Position numbers and translations under genes: made by a program
Assembly (NCBI RefSeq): GCF_014633365.1
Contig: NC_068339.1
Location: forward strand, 13,663,925-13,727,924
Direction of reading: 5' to 3'
Source: Diospyros lotus
Taxonomy: Eukaryota > Streptophyta > Magnoliopsida > Ericales > Ebenaceae
Length of the DNA: 64,000 nt
Part shown: positions 1 through 12,430 of the stretch, in pieces
Layout of the letters: the number at the start of each line of letters is the position of its first letter
Numbering within the stretch: position 1 is the first letter of the stretch
The notes under the pieces: generated by a model
Databases searched by the model: none
Told to the model about the DNA's origin: nothing
What the model saw: the letters and a program-made list of their open reading frames with translations, nothing else

Positions 1-1933
1 TAATAATAAAAAAAAATGAGTGCCAAACAAGCCCTAAGTATTCCCGGCACGATGCTTAGCTCATAGTTAAAGAAATAATAAGACGGCGGCAGAGTAGATG
101 CCCCACTCATGCTAAAAAGCAGAGAAACAAACAATAAGAAAATGGTTTTTAAGGATTAAGAAGCCACAATTGTTTTATGTAATGGGTGGGATTAGGTGTA
201 AAGGGCTGTCTCTCTCTCTCTCACTCGATCTCTCTATCTTAAAAATACAAAAGTTGAGATGTTATTGATGCCCAGACAAAGACATATACCTACAATCTTT
301 TAGTTTTTGTCAAACTCCTTCCTTAAAGTTAATGTTAATTTTTGTAAAATATTTTCCTTTATTCAAAGAGTAAGAGATAGAATATATAATTAATTAAAAA
401 TGTAAAAACTACTTAGTGTGTTTGAATAAAATCATTCTTCCATGCATGCATCCTGTCTTTCTCGATCAGCCAATCAAGTGCACGGGTTGAGTTGTTCTAG
501 AAGAGGTTACACAAGACAGGAGGGGACGGCCGGGTTCTTATATATTCTTCATCAAAGCTAATCAAAGAAAATTTAAATATACATCTGGTATTATTGCCAT
601 GAAATTTCTACTCAAATAGCTAGACAAATCCCACGACTGTCTGTGGATCTCCAATGGCTGTCAAAGCATCGCATACAAGCAGCAAGCAAATAGTAATAAG
701 AGGAAGGCAGAGCACATATATATATATATATATAAATGTACATGAGATTTGCCAGGATGTCGTGGCGGATGGCATGACAGGGTGGGAATTCATTCTGCTC
801 CCAATTTCCTGCGATTTTGTGTCTATATGCAGATCTCATTTGATTCAATGCACAGAGACGTGGTTGACAATATATATATATATATATATATAATTGGCCA
901 TTAAGAAGAAGAAGAAGAGGAGGACGATGTTGATATTGACGGCTAGCTAGGTAAGAATGAATGAATGAATGGAGTCGTCGATCGAAGGAGAGAGCATGGG
1001 ATGGGATGGGATGGCACGGCACAGAATGAAACAAGTTTCCTACATCTCTCTCTCTCTCTCTCTCTCGTTGCCATTTCTTAACGTCTTTTATAATCAAGGA
1101 CTGGACATTCTTTGTCTGTTCTTGCCTGGTTGATATCCAACACCAAAAATAAAAATAAAAATAAAATCCAGTTTAAATCCTCTTAGAATTAGCTAGAATC
1201 AACAAATTAATTCGTAATTAGGCCTTATATACAAATTAATTCGTAATAAGACAGTTTTTTACTCTGAATTTTTATTTTTTACTTTTTCTAAAAAAAATAT
1301 TATTTTTTTTATTTTCATTTCATATAAAAAATATTTCTTATTTTTATTTTCATGTAACTATGAGATATTCGTCTTTTATTTATTGTTTTTGTCTTTTGCA
1401 AGTAAATATCCCAAAATAATAAGGAGCTAATGATTAATTCCAGGAGGATCATTAATTAGAAATTAACACAGGCCATTTTGTGATCCTAAGCTTGGATTGC
1501 TTTGATGCATTTTCTTTCCAGCTTAATTCTTTGGTTAGTTCAAAAATTAAAGATCCACATTTAAACTAATCTAACTTAAAACAATCCATAATACTAATAT
1601 AGTTCTTAACACATAATAATTAAGAAGAAGTAATAAACCCATAATAAAACTTCACAATCAAATATAACCTACGAGAAAGAAAAAAAAGAAAATATTATTT
1701 TACAATAATATTTATGATTAGTTACACGACTGCCACGTACCCCCCCCCCCCCCCCCCCCCCCCCCCGGGCGGCTGCGGAATTTGGGCCGAAATTAAAATA
1801 ATAAATCAACAAAAATGCTTGGCCACTGGAGACTAGACTGGAGTCATTTGAGGTGGACGCGAATTACATCCTCGCAGGCCCGCACTCGCTTCCATTGATC
1901 GAAACGCGTTCCCTCCTCCCTGCCGGAAGATCC

Positions 1934-1965
<32 letters not shown>

Positions 1966-2888
1966 ACGGAAAACCGCGTGATTAATCTCCAAGGACAGTT
2001 GGGACATTTCGCACTACCTAGATAGTAGATAGCGATCCCTGAGCAAACTGGCCGACCAAGCCGCCTACAGTGCTACTTTAATTCATCATGTTAATGTAAA
2101 TATCAAAAACATCAATTGTACTGTTTTGTTAAGTTTTTTTTTTTTCTTTAATAAAATGTAAATTTATGATATCTCTAGATTAGAGTGAATTTATGATTAT
2201 TTTTACAATTACAATGTGATTTATTTTGTTTAAATTTTATTAAAAAATAAAAACTAAATTATATAATTGTCAAACACCATACCATTGGAATCTCTATTTA
2301 AAACTTTTATTTACCCGTACATATATACCAGCAGCCACACCTCTAATTTAGTAAAATTTAAAGTCAAATATTAAATTAGTTTTTATACTTTAATTTGAGG
2401 CTAATTAAATTGGCCATTTAACATTTTAAAAGCCAAATAAATCTCTATATTTTTAGACTCGTGGTTGTGTTAGTTTATATAACATACATTAGATAAATGT
2501 CAGGTAAGAGAGTTTATGTACCGTTAAGAGACATTAAATCTAACTTAAAATCAAACCCTAATCTCCAAATTCGAGTTTTAATTCCATTACACCTTATTCT
2601 ATCACTAGATTTTTGTGTTTGGTTTTGATGAGGTAAGATGCTTCCATTGCAACTAACTCTTTAAATGGCATTGAGGGTTTGATTTGGATTGGCAAGGTCA
2701 TTATATTTTTTAAGATAAATTGACCATATGTTTTTTGTAATTTTGATATTTTGTCCAAACACCCTTACCTTATATATAGTTTGTCTTTGACTAAATTAGT
2801 CCTTGCACTTTGATGAAATCTCCAAAATGCCTATTCGATTATTAATGCTGTCAATAATTAAGGTGTAATTTATATACATAAAAGTAAT
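1..2888. other. AT-rich intergenic region with microsatellites
   Basis: No gene is supported here. Short open frames near 610-1100 run through (TA)n and (GA)n tracts on both strands and have no recognisable domain. Visible features are (TA)n runs at about 716-734, 871-892 and 1934-1961, a (TC)n tract near 1046-1067, and a run of 27 C at 1740-1766. The part from about 2340 to 2880 has phrases of the type 'aaattagt...acttt' repeated in direct orientation, a style common in decayed plant MITEs or LTRs, but I could not set boundaries. Confidence 0.6.
1740..1766. repeat. Poly(C) run of 27 nt
   Basis: Uninterrupted C homopolymer followed by GGGCGGC. It is one of several very long C or G runs in the window (8145-8166, 8802-8815, 9549-9574, 47794-47809). 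Its exact length may not be reliable in the assembly. Confidence 0.95.
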
Positions 2889-3940
2889 GAAAAAAATATT
2901 CAAATCAGCCTTCCAACTATTTTAATTAGGTCAATTGAGTTCAAAATTAAATTTTCGACCAAATACCTCCAAATCTTTTATTTACAAACCAAATAAACCC
3001 AACTTTTACTTGGTTCCCATGCTTGATTTATACACCTTGAATGCAATGCGTAAGAAGGGAAGAAGAAGCCCTGAGTGAAAGGTTTATTTGGCTACATGAG
3101 AACTAAGCAAAACTAGATCCTTTCGATCATTGGTGAATTCCATTATTTGCTTTTCCAACTCCATTATTTGTTGCTTTGAACTCTTGATCCTCTTGTATAC
3201 ATATCCCCAAACCTTAGAATTGCCCTCGCTAATTCCTTGTACGCACTCTCCATTGAAAAATCCACATAATCCACCTTACTATGCTTCCTCACATCATTGT
3301 ATTTTTTGCCACACCGAACAAACTCCTATTGGAGCCACTCGAGTTCATCCTCGAAGAACCATCAGAGTAAACCATGACCTGACGGTTAGGGCTTAATTTT
3401 GATCCTGATTTGATAGTGAAAGTAATAGTAGTAGAAGGCTTGTGAAATAAGGAGGAGTGTACGCCAATTTTCTTATTTGACGGGGTGATGACAAATCCAA
3501 TCCTTTTAACGGAGGTTGTTGCAATTGAGTTGTGGATAATGATCACGTTAGGCCTCGATCATCGTCTCGATGGCGCTCTCACTTCAGCAATCCTCTCGAT
3601 CCCTACCTACACTATTGTGATGATGCAAAATAGATGGATGAAGGCGACTATCCATGGAATAATCAAGTTGCATGTGGTAATTATGGAGGTGGTAAAGGTA
3701 ATATTGAAATCAGAGTTAAGAGAAAGGGAAAGAATTGGGGAAAAGAGATCAGATTGATGGGAAGGAAGAAAAGGCATTGAAATCTGGCCCCCAAGGGAAA
3801 GGGAATGGTGGAGAGGAAAATGGTTAGCAAGGTGTGTAACGTGGGAGTGAAACAAAAATTGGGTTTATTTGGCCAAAAACTTAATTTTGAGCTCACTTGA
3901 CCTAATGAAATAGTTGGAGGGTTAATTTGAACATTTTCCC
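2889..3940. mobile_element. Mutator-like non-autonomous element with long terminal inverted repeats
   Basis: The first and last roughly 75 bases are imperfect inverted repeats. The left end reads GAAAAAAATATTCAAAT and the reverse complement of the right end reads GGGAAAATGTTCAAAT. Both continue through a shared CCAACTATTT...TTAGGTCAA...GAG.TCAAAATTAA block. The flanks 2879-2888 (taaaagtaat) and 3941-3950 (taaaattaat) match at 9 of 10 bases, which fits the 9-10 bp target duplication of Mutator-like elements. The roughly 1.05 kb interior has short open frames on both strands without a transposase motif, so I infer a non-autonomous copy. The family is inferred from TIR length, GGGAAA-type ends and duplication size. 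A different long-TIR superfamily is possible. Confidence 0.7.
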
Positions 3941-3950
3941 TAAAATTAAT

Positions 3951-5040
3951 CTTAATCTTTCTTTAATTAAAAAAAAAAGGCCTTATCAACTAGAACTCAT
4001 GGATTTTAATTGTCACCAACGATGGTGGCAATGACAACTAGAACTCAAGATTCGATCTTGAACTTATCGAGCTCCAACAATAGTGAAAGAGAGGGAAAGA
4101 AAAGAAAAAGAAGATGAACAAATCTGGAAAAATGAGAAAATGAAAAAGAAGATAATAGTAAAGATTTTAAATCAAGAAAGAGAAGAAGGAGAAGATGAAT
4201 ATTTTAGATATAGACGATGGAGAAAAAGATTTTTCATTGTTGGCTTTATGAAGTTTCGCTATCAATTTTTGCATATGAATAACACTAACAATAAGGGCTT
4301 TCTCTTCTTTATATTTTAGATCTCCATCTTATCTTCTTTCACTAAATTTTCATCTTTAATTTTATCTTTTTTTTAATTTGAAATTTCCATCTTTATCTTC
4401 TTTTTCTATATTTGTTTATCATTATCATTATTTTATCTTTTCTATATTTCGGTTTATTCACTAATATACCAAAAAAAAATCTTATTTGATACTTTACCAA
4501 GTATTATAATATGATTAGAGATATGCCAACTTTTCCTAATATTGTGTAGTTATTTTATAGTCGATTTTTGTTTATAGAGGTAAAATATATTTCTAATTTG
4601 AAATTAAATAATAAAGATATTTTTTTCAATTAAACATTTGACAGAAATTATTCCAAATAAGCACAATTTGGAATATTAGAATAATTCATAATTAAAATAA
4701 ATTAATAAAGCAGTAATTATATTTATTTTGGGGTGTAACTCAACTTGGGATAATCGAAACACCAAAACAGGTCCGACATAATGGCCCTTCCCATTCCAAA
4801 TTTGAAGCAAACCAAACAGACCTTAACAAACTCACGCGCTAAAGGAGGGAGTGGGCTGTTATACTGGATATGTAGGCCAATGATATAGCCCCACGTTTTA
4901 GGAGAGAGAGAAAACAATTTGGTGAGAGAGAGAGAGAGAGAGAAGACTGTAAGTGTGTTTAATGTTTATCGAAGCACCGCAACATTTCTGCTTTTGGAAT
5001 TTAATACTTTGAAGAGAGAGAAGGAGAGAGAGACGCTTGA
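3951..5040. other. Intergenic and upstream region of the bHLH gene
   Basis: AT-rich sequence without a supported gene. A purine-rich block at 4083-4320 gives a Lys/Glu-rich open frame that looks like composition, not coding. GA-rich microsatellite tracts lie near 4901-4943 and 5013-5032, just upstream of the bHLH transcription unit. Such tracts are common in plant core promoters and 5' leaders. Confidence 0.5.
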
Positions 5041-5049
5041 TGTGATATG

Positions 5050-5058
5050 TATATATAT
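5050..5058 (+). promoter_or_regulatory. Candidate TATA box of the bHLH gene
   Basis: TATATATC lies about 235 bases before the chosen ATG at 5290, between two GA-rich tracts. The distance allows a leader of about 200 nt that includes the two small upstream frames. The element is inferred from sequence and spacing only. Confidence 0.35.
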
Positions 5059-5184
5059 CGGTCGTTGCGATTGAAGCACAGAAAGAAAGAAAGAAGACAG
5101 AAGGAGAAAGAGGCATCTCCACAACTGCTGAATATACAGCTTGGTTTTCTCAGTTTCTTCTTGAAGAAATATTCTTTCCCAGGT

Positions 5185-5226
5185 ATGAACTCATCGGACT
5201 TCGATTCCTCTTTGTTCGGCGGCTAG
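5185..5226 (+). promoter_or_regulatory. Upstream ORF 1 in the bHLH leader (13 codons)
   Basis: ATG at 5185 is followed by 12 more sense codons and a TAG ending at 5226, giving MNSSDFDSSLFGG. It lies 105 nt before the main ATG. The sequence around it, CAG|GTATGA at 5180-5187, is also a good splice donor. If an intron began at 5183 (an acceptor is possible at 5277), this frame would be removed. Confidence 0.45.
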
Positions 5227-5248
5227 GGTTTGTGTATATTTAAGTGTG

Positions 5249-5290
5249 ATGGAATCGTTAGGGTTTTCTTTTGGAAGGTGGAATTGTTGA
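5249..5290 (+). promoter_or_regulatory. Upstream ORF 2 overlapping the bHLH start codon
   Basis: ATG at 5249 opens a second 13-codon frame (MESLGFSFGRWNC). Its TGA at 5288-5290 shares its last A with the main ATG at 5290-5292, giving TGATG. Ribosomes finishing this frame would stop exactly at the main start, so it could set translation by reinitiation or backsliding. It would be disrupted if a 5'UTR intron ending near 5277 is real. Confidence 0.45.
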
Positions 5291-7131
5291 TGCAACCGAA
5301 CAGTAGGGAAATGCAAGGGATGAATCCGATTCTGAACCAGTCGCAAATGTCTCTACAAGACCTGCAAAACGGTCAACATCATCATCACCAGCACCAGTCG
5401 CATATCAGCGACGCTTCGCAGATTCAACAGTTCGATCCGTCTCACGACGACTTCCTCGACCAAATGCTATCCACTCTGCCGTCGTGCTCCTGGCCGGACC
5501 TCGCTGGAGGTAACGCAAAGTCCTCCTGGGACCTCTACTCCGCCGCCTTGCCACCGGAAGATCAGTCCTCCATTCTCGCATCCAAGCTCCGGCACCACCA
5601 GATCAGCGGCGGGGCCAATTCCTCCGCCGCGGCGGCAACCCTCCAGTCTTTGCTCCTTCAGCAGCAGTTGCTTCTGCAGTCCAGAGGCGGCGGATTACGA
5701 GATGGTTCTGGCGCCGGCGACACCGGTCTTTTGGGGATGCCACTCGGTCTTGGCGGTGGAGACGACGTCGTCGACGCCGCCTCCTTCAAATCTCATAATC
5801 CGGTGAATTTTTTTCGCAGCCAAAGAGTGAAATTCTTAATCTATGATTCCTATCGCTGAATACAATAATAAATGATGCAGTAGTAATTATGTTTTGGATT
5901 GATAATCACAGGTAGGAGATGGTTCGGTTCAAGCTCTTTACAACGGACTCGCCGGATCTCTTCACGATGCCGGCCAGACATCAAACCAAGGGCAGCATTT
6001 CCACCGTCCTCAGGTCAGTGGCGATACATATACATGTATATATTTACTGAAATACTATTACTATCTGCGACAACGGCGTTAATTTGGGCGGGTTTGCATC
6101 TATGCAGGCTCAGACCTTCGGAGCAGCGGCGCCAACTATGAGCCAAACCCCGGCGCCGAGTGCATCAGCTGGAGGAGGGGCCCCGGCTCAGCCGAGACAG
6201 CAGAGAGTGAGGGCTCGGAGGGGACAGGCCACTGATCCTCACAGCATCGCCGAAAGAGTACGCCTATTTTTACTTCGTCTTCCATAATCATCTGTTTCCG
6301 ACGTTTTCTATGTTTCGGTTTATATTTTGCCGTTTTTGTTTCCTTTCTTTTCGGTGCTTCTGAAAATGGTGGGCTTTTGGGTTTCTATATTGGATTTAAT
6401 AACTGCGACAGTTACGGAGAGAGCGAATCACAGATAGGATGAAAGCTCTTCAGGAACTTGTCCCTAATGCCAACAAGGTGATTACATATTCTTTTCGTTA
6501 TTTATTTCTCATTGGAAAAAGTTTTCGAGTTCTCCAAAATGAGCTAAAATTTAGTAAATTTTGACATTAAACGTTTTAATATTTAACATTTGACAACGAA
6601 TATTTCATATTTATTATGCGACTCCTAATTCATTTAATCCATGAATCTAATAAATTCTCCAATTAATGTACTTTCTCATTATTATTACTTTTTGGACTAC
6701 TGTTCGTTGAAGAACTGTGAAAACTGGCTCTGAATCTGAAACCGCCGGAGAACACAGAGCAAGGCTCAGTCCGTAATTAACCAAAACCCTGGTGGAGAAT
6801 TTCGTCATTTTGACCAAGCACAATGCTGTTTGTAGCTATCCCTTTGTCGTCTTTTCTGATTATCATTTTCCGTGCGTACTTGAAATCAAAGCTGGAAAGC
6901 AGATGATAGGCGCACTCAGAACTCAGCAGCAAGCTGCTAATGTATTGTTAATAATGAAATCTGATAAAAATAACATTGTAAAATAGGTTGAATGTAGTTT
7001 AATTATGGGAACTTGTTATATTATGATTAGATATATCGTTTTGATAATAAGATGCTGATGTGTTTGTTGGGTGGAATTGTTTTGGGAATGGACAGACCGA
7101 CAAGGCTTCAATGCTTGATGAGATCATCGAC

Positions 7132-7167
<36 letters not shown>

Positions 7168-8175
7168 CTCTCTCTCTCTCTCTCGTTATTTGTTTATTTG
7201 TTCACATGGAAAGATGGCTGACAGAAATGTTCTGTTTTCTAATAAAGAATTTGCTAAGATTCCATATGGGTTGACAAGTTCCATGGCCCCAAACCCTTAT
7301 TTTTTCTGTAATTCTAATTATTTATTTCAAGTCCAGTCTCATGAATCTTCTGAAATTCATTGCTGCGTTTCTGCTCTCTGTGTGTTTAGGTTCTCAGTAT
7401 GAGCCGTTTGGGCGGTGCCGCCGCTGTTGCTCCTCTCGTTGCTGATATGTCCTCTGAGGTAACCTTCTTTTTAATTTCTTGTAACTAGAATTAGAAGAAT
7501 TTTGAAAATTTCTGAAAAGTTGGTTAAGATGGGTTGAATTTAAGAAGTTAACAAAAGATTACGAAAAATTTAATGGGAATTATTTTGATATGATATGAGT
7601 CATACATGTTCATAAAAGATGATACCAAAAACAGAAATGGTGAGATCAAATTCATCTAGTCCGTCTAATCTTGTCAAGGGGGGGAAAAAATGATCTATTA
7701 TGTAGTTGAGTTTCTGATAGCTAGACGACGATTAACTCGGGCATATAACCACATAAAAGATAAAGCTTGGATCATTGTTACATGTAAGAGCATAGAAAAA
7801 GTTAATTGAGTAGGAGATTAAAATTCCTAAAACCGACGCACGTAGTAGAATAAACAATAATGTATGGAAATATTGTTGGTGGTGGGTTGAGTTTGACAAG
7901 CGGAACTAGGCTAAGCTTCTGAAAACCAGAAACAGAAACAAAAACGAGTATGAGAAAACAGAAACGATTCTTGAAAGAACCAAACGCAGCCCCACATCTC
8001 TGTCCCCTCTTCCCGTCTAAAGTTTTCAATTTGTCAATCACCACAAAACGACAATACCAAAAGCAGCACGCGTGCCCACTTTCCCCATTTCAATCCCTTT
8101 CCCCTTTCTCTCTCTAAATACTACTTCAGCTACGGCAGCTGCTTCCCCCCCCCCCCCCCCCCCCCCGCCCCCCCC

Positions 8176-8223
<48 letters not shown>

Positions 8224-8655
8224 CACATATATATAATAACATAGCACTTTTTGTTCTAGGGCGGAGGCGACTGTATACAGGGAAGTGGGGGGAGGACAGG
8301 TAACGGCAACCAGACGGCGTCAACCTCCAACACTAACGACAGCATGGCGGTGACGGAGCACCAGGTGGCGAAGCTGATGGAGGAGGACATGGGCTCCGCC
8401 ATGCAGTACTTGCAGGGGAAAGGCCTCTGCCTGATGCCCATTTCTCTCGCCACCGCCATCTCCACTGCCACGTGTCACTCCAGGAACCCCTTGATGCCCT
8501 CATCCGGCGGCCCCCACAACCCTCTCCTCCCCTCAAACGGCGACGGCCCCTCCTCCCCCAGCATGTCCGTCCTGACCGTTCAGTCCGCCACCGTCGGTAA
8601 CGGCGCCGCCGACACTTGCGCCGTTAAGGACGCCGCCTCCGTGTCCAAACCGTGA
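5290..8655 (+). CDS. bHLH66: bHLH transcription factor, LRL clade (bHLH66/69/82-like)
   Basis: Nuclear basic helix-loop-helix regulator. In Arabidopsis and Lotus, this LRL/LjRHL1 clade promotes root-hair and other tip growth. Seven exons, all joined in phase 0: 5290-5802, 5912-6013, 6108-6257, 6412-6477, 7096-7161, 7390-7458, 8260-8655, giving 453 aa. The N-terminal half is Gln/His/Gly-rich with an acidic DDFLDQML motif. The bHLH spans about residues 243-300 across exons 3-5. Its basic region has the H-E-R triad that reads G-boxes (H250, E254, R258), followed by [20 protein letters not shown] and [10 protein letters not shown]. The C-terminal exon carries [20 protein letters not shown] and a Ser/Pro-rich tail. 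The ATG at 5290 is the first in frame; the open frame extends upstream only without an ATG. Intron 6 (801 nt) holds a C/CT/AT tract just before its acceptor. Which of the three Arabidopsis paralogues is closest is not decided. Confidence 0.93.
8145..8222 (+). repeat. Compound poly(C)-(CT)n-(AT)n tract in bHLH intron 6
   Basis: C22, G, C8, TTC, about 16 CT units and then AT units follow each other and end roughly 37 nt before the AG acceptor at 8258-8259. The whole tract is pyrimidine-rich on the transcript strand, so it could act as an oversized polypyrimidine signal. Confidence 0.9.
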
Positions 8656-9529
8656 TGAGGCCACGCCGTGACCACCCTCTCCATTAACGTAGACAATAAA
8701 GCTCAGAACGACGCCGTATTTAAGTAGACTTGGGGCCAGGCTCCAGCTAACACAGTGTTTGTTCAGTTTTTCTCACAAGTTATTTTATTGTAATTTTAAG
8801 GGGGGGGGGGGGGGAGAGACTCCTTAAATACATATATGCTTTAAGCCGTGGCCTTTCTTAGTTTCTATAATAATATAATTAATGAGCTGGTGTGTCTCGA
8901 CGCTATTATTATGATGTGGTATAGTAGAAAGTAATTAAAATAAAATAATCTGTGTGGAGGTTTGACCCAGGGAAAGTAAAGAGAGAGAAACCATGATGAT
9001 CGTGATTATTAAAGTCTGATCTATCATATCATATCAGCTAATCCCGTGGGATTAGGGCAGGTCAACGAGTGGGCTCAGCTTACCGTTTTCGTCGGGAATC
9101 GAGCGCCACACAAAGCGAGTGAAAAGATGTTGGAATATATGTGGACGATTTTTATTTTTATTTATTTTTATAAATGCAAATAGTTTCTGGATTATTAATT
9201 AATATTATTATAATAAGAAATTGTATATGAGCGTACGTTGAAGGGGAAATTGAGTAATTGATGAATGAATTAAACGATATATTTTCAAAAAGAAGAAAAT
9301 CTTAATTGAATAAGATAGATAGATGGAGGCATTAATTTTGAGAATAGGAAATTATTATTGCTGCGATAATATATTTGATACTATTATTATTATTATTATT
9401 ATTATTGTTAAAGTAGGCCAGCCAGAAGGAGAATATTGAAGGAATCGATGTTTTGGTAAGTAAGAGGAGCAGGCAGCCAAAATTCGCAGGGAGTGGCGAA
9501 AGCAATGAGTCAATTAATTGAGAAATTGA

Positions 9530-9538
9530 TTTTTTTTT

Positions 9539-9569
<31 letters not shown>

Positions 9570-9574
9570 GGGGG
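9530..9574. repeat. T19-G26 homopolymer junction
   Basis: A run of about 19 T is followed directly by about 26 G, then CGGTGGGGGTG. The G run can form G-quadruplexes. Its length should be treated as approximate. Confidence 0.9.
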
Positions 9575-11947
9575 CGGTGGGGGTGTTTGAAATTGAAATT
9601 AGAAGAAGAGTTGGTTTGTGGTTGGAGTCTGGCTGCTGCTGTTGCTGCTGCGGCTAGTCTACTTGGGGGTGACTTTTGGAGTCAACTAATTAATGCGTCC
9701 TCATTTGTTAGTGTTCTTTGCTTCTTATTGCGGCGAAGAAGAGTTGGGTTGTACGTACATATATGGATGATGATGGCATGATTAATCCAATCCAATATAT
9801 AATACGTACATCAAATTACAAAAATGTTTGAAATTGTAAGTTTAAAAGCAAATCTTGACAATATTAATTTAAATGATTTACTTGAGAGAAATTAATTAAT
9901 AGGAACGTCGATCGTCCGTGGATAATTTGGCTCAAACCTTAAATTATTATTATTATTTTAGACCAGTAATAATGAACATAGGATAGGATTATCATCATTA
10001 GCTAAAAAAGACACAAAAAAACTTCTTTTCTTTTATGAAATACATATATATATATTTTACGTACTATCTGTCCATATCCATATCCATAGAAAATTATTTA
10101 ATTCTTGTCTTCCAAATAATTAGAATATTCAAACACAACAATCATCTGTAAGTTTAAATTTATAGTTAATTAATGGTGAATTCAAAGTTATAAAGAACAA
10201 TTAATTATTTATAGAGAAAAAAAAAAGTTATATTTTCTTTTATGAATATGAGAGATTTTTTGAAAAAGTAAAACGAGTAAGGATAAAATAATATATAATC
10301 ACGATGATAAAATTATGGGATAGTGTAAAAAAAAAAAAGATTGAGGTCAGATAACAATTATTATTTAGAACTAGCAGTAATAATACACTAATATTATTAT
10401 AATTAATAATAATGTATGATCAGTAGTCATATTCAATGCCAACCAATAACCAATACAAACAAACTATATATATTAACCCCACAATTTCTAGTTTCTAGCT
10501 AACACTAATTAATTAGGGTTGGGGTGATTGTGGATGATGATGATGATGATGATGGGTGGAGCTTTGACCATACCATACCATACCAATGCCAATTCAACAA
10601 CTTCAACTTGTGTACATCAAAAGATAAAATGAAACGACCAACCCACCAACCACACCATCATGGTCATCTTAACTTTAAAATATATATATATATATATCTA
10701 ATTAATTCAACATGTCCTTATCTACTACTACTACTACTACTACTACTACTATTACTACTACTTAAAAACTGCTTTTGGAAAATTGGTTATCTATTACAAA
10801 AGTAAATTAAATTAAGAAGCCAGCAGATGACTACTATGATTTCTCAATATTATAGTTTATTTTCCCTCTACTATTATTTACCATTTTTTTATTGTTTTAA
10901 TTTAATTTAATTTAGTTTAATTATGAACTCCCCTCCTTGTTAGTTGGTTGAAGATGATGCATATAATAAGGGGGGATATGGCCAAGATTTGAAGGGGATG
11001 AGTGGGTAGCAACTATATATATATATATGGTGATCAATGGTTGTTATGTCGTCAACGGTTTATGAATAAATATTTTATACAAAATAATGTGACTTATATA
11101 TATATATTAATTAATTAATGATGGTTTTAAGAAATGAATAATTAGTTACATTTAACGTACAACTACTTGATCATCCCCTATTTTCTATCTAATAATCACT
11201 ATAAATTTGGAAAACTAGACAGTTTTCTGCTTTCTATTTAAAAATATATATATATATATATATATATTCCTATTTTAAATACTCTTTGAACATCTTGTTT
11301 TCCAAAACGGATTGGGCTAAAATAAAAAAAAGCCCATCTGACAGGCACTTAATTGGGCCCAAGATATGATTCTCCTACGTCGACTACTAGCTCTGTTGTT
11401 GGGCTGAGGCACCCCAATGGATCATTCCTTGGGCTTGTAAGTGTTCATTCCAATGGATCATCACTCTTCGGGCTTGAAAGTTTTCAACGGGATTCTAAAC
11501 CAATAAAGATAAAAGTTGAGTTGAGTTAAATTTATAATTTTATCAAATTCAGGCCAACATAAAAATAAATCTCGAATTTATTCATTTATTTAGAAGTTGG
11601 TGAAGTTTATATGAAGTAAAAAGTAAAATTTAATATAATTACTACTTAGGTAGCAGCTAGCTAGGAATAGGAGGATATGAAAAATGTATCCTAAAAACTC
11701 AGAATATCTAAAATCACAATGTGATTAAATAAAATTCAAAAATATCACACTGAATGTGTATTCTTCTATTTCTAATCTATTTACGAGGATAATAATAATA
11801 ATAATAATAATAATAAAAGTCAAATATATTAATTAATTTTGCTTGATTGTAAATATCTTAATTACTTAAAAACAATGAATTATAAAGGAATTACAAACAT
11901 TCTATTGTATCTTTCCTCTCAAGACCAAACAAATCAAAATGTATTAA

Positions 11948-11987
<40 letters not shown>

Positions 11988-12099
11988 AAGCTGTCTCAAG
12001 CTTTTATGTGAAAGCAGTGCCAAAACTTAGTCAAATAGAGTTAATATTAAAAGTAAATTAATTGTACACTTTGTTCAACCTTGGTTATTTAATTAGATT

Positions 12100-12430
12100 T
12101 AATATTTTTTTGAACTTTCAAGTGGATTCAAACACTCTTTAAATTTTAAAAAATTAATTACGATGTCCTTCTATTATTAATAATGTTAAATAAATTAACT
12201 GTATATTTCTTAAACTTATTTTTTTTTTTTTACTTTGACACTTCCTAAACTTTTATTTTTCACTAAATTAATTTTGATCATTTTAGAATAATTTTAAGAT
12301 TGATTTGACAAAAAAATAAAATTTAAAAATATATAATTTATTTATTTAACACAGTTAGTAATGAAATCGGGTTTAACTTCAAAAGTTTTAAATATTAATT
12401 AATTAAAATTTAAATTTTAAAAAAATCCAA
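12100..12430. repeat. AT-rich fold-back, possible MITE
   Basis: The segment near 12172-12208 (attattaataatgttaaata...) is roughly complementary to 12330-12370 (...tttatttaacacagttagtaatga). Both arms are followed by matching AT-rich sequence, so the whole could fold into one hairpin. No clean target duplication was found. Confidence 0.3.

Noticed and set aside
612..1097. 161-residue minus-strand open frame
   Set aside because: It runs through (TA)n and (GA)n tracts, contains low-complexity stretches and shows no domain.
5230..5289. Extending the bHLH protein 20 codons upstream
   Set aside because: The upstream codons begin with TTG, not ATG. The first in-frame ATG is 5290.
8344..8655. Separate small gene starting at ATG 8344
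   Set aside because: It is the in-frame continuation of the last bHLH exon, which starts at the AG acceptor at 8258-8259.
10524..10805. 93-residue frame with poly-Asp and poly-Leu
   Set aside because: It is a translation of (GAT)n, (TA)n and (CTA)n microsatellites.
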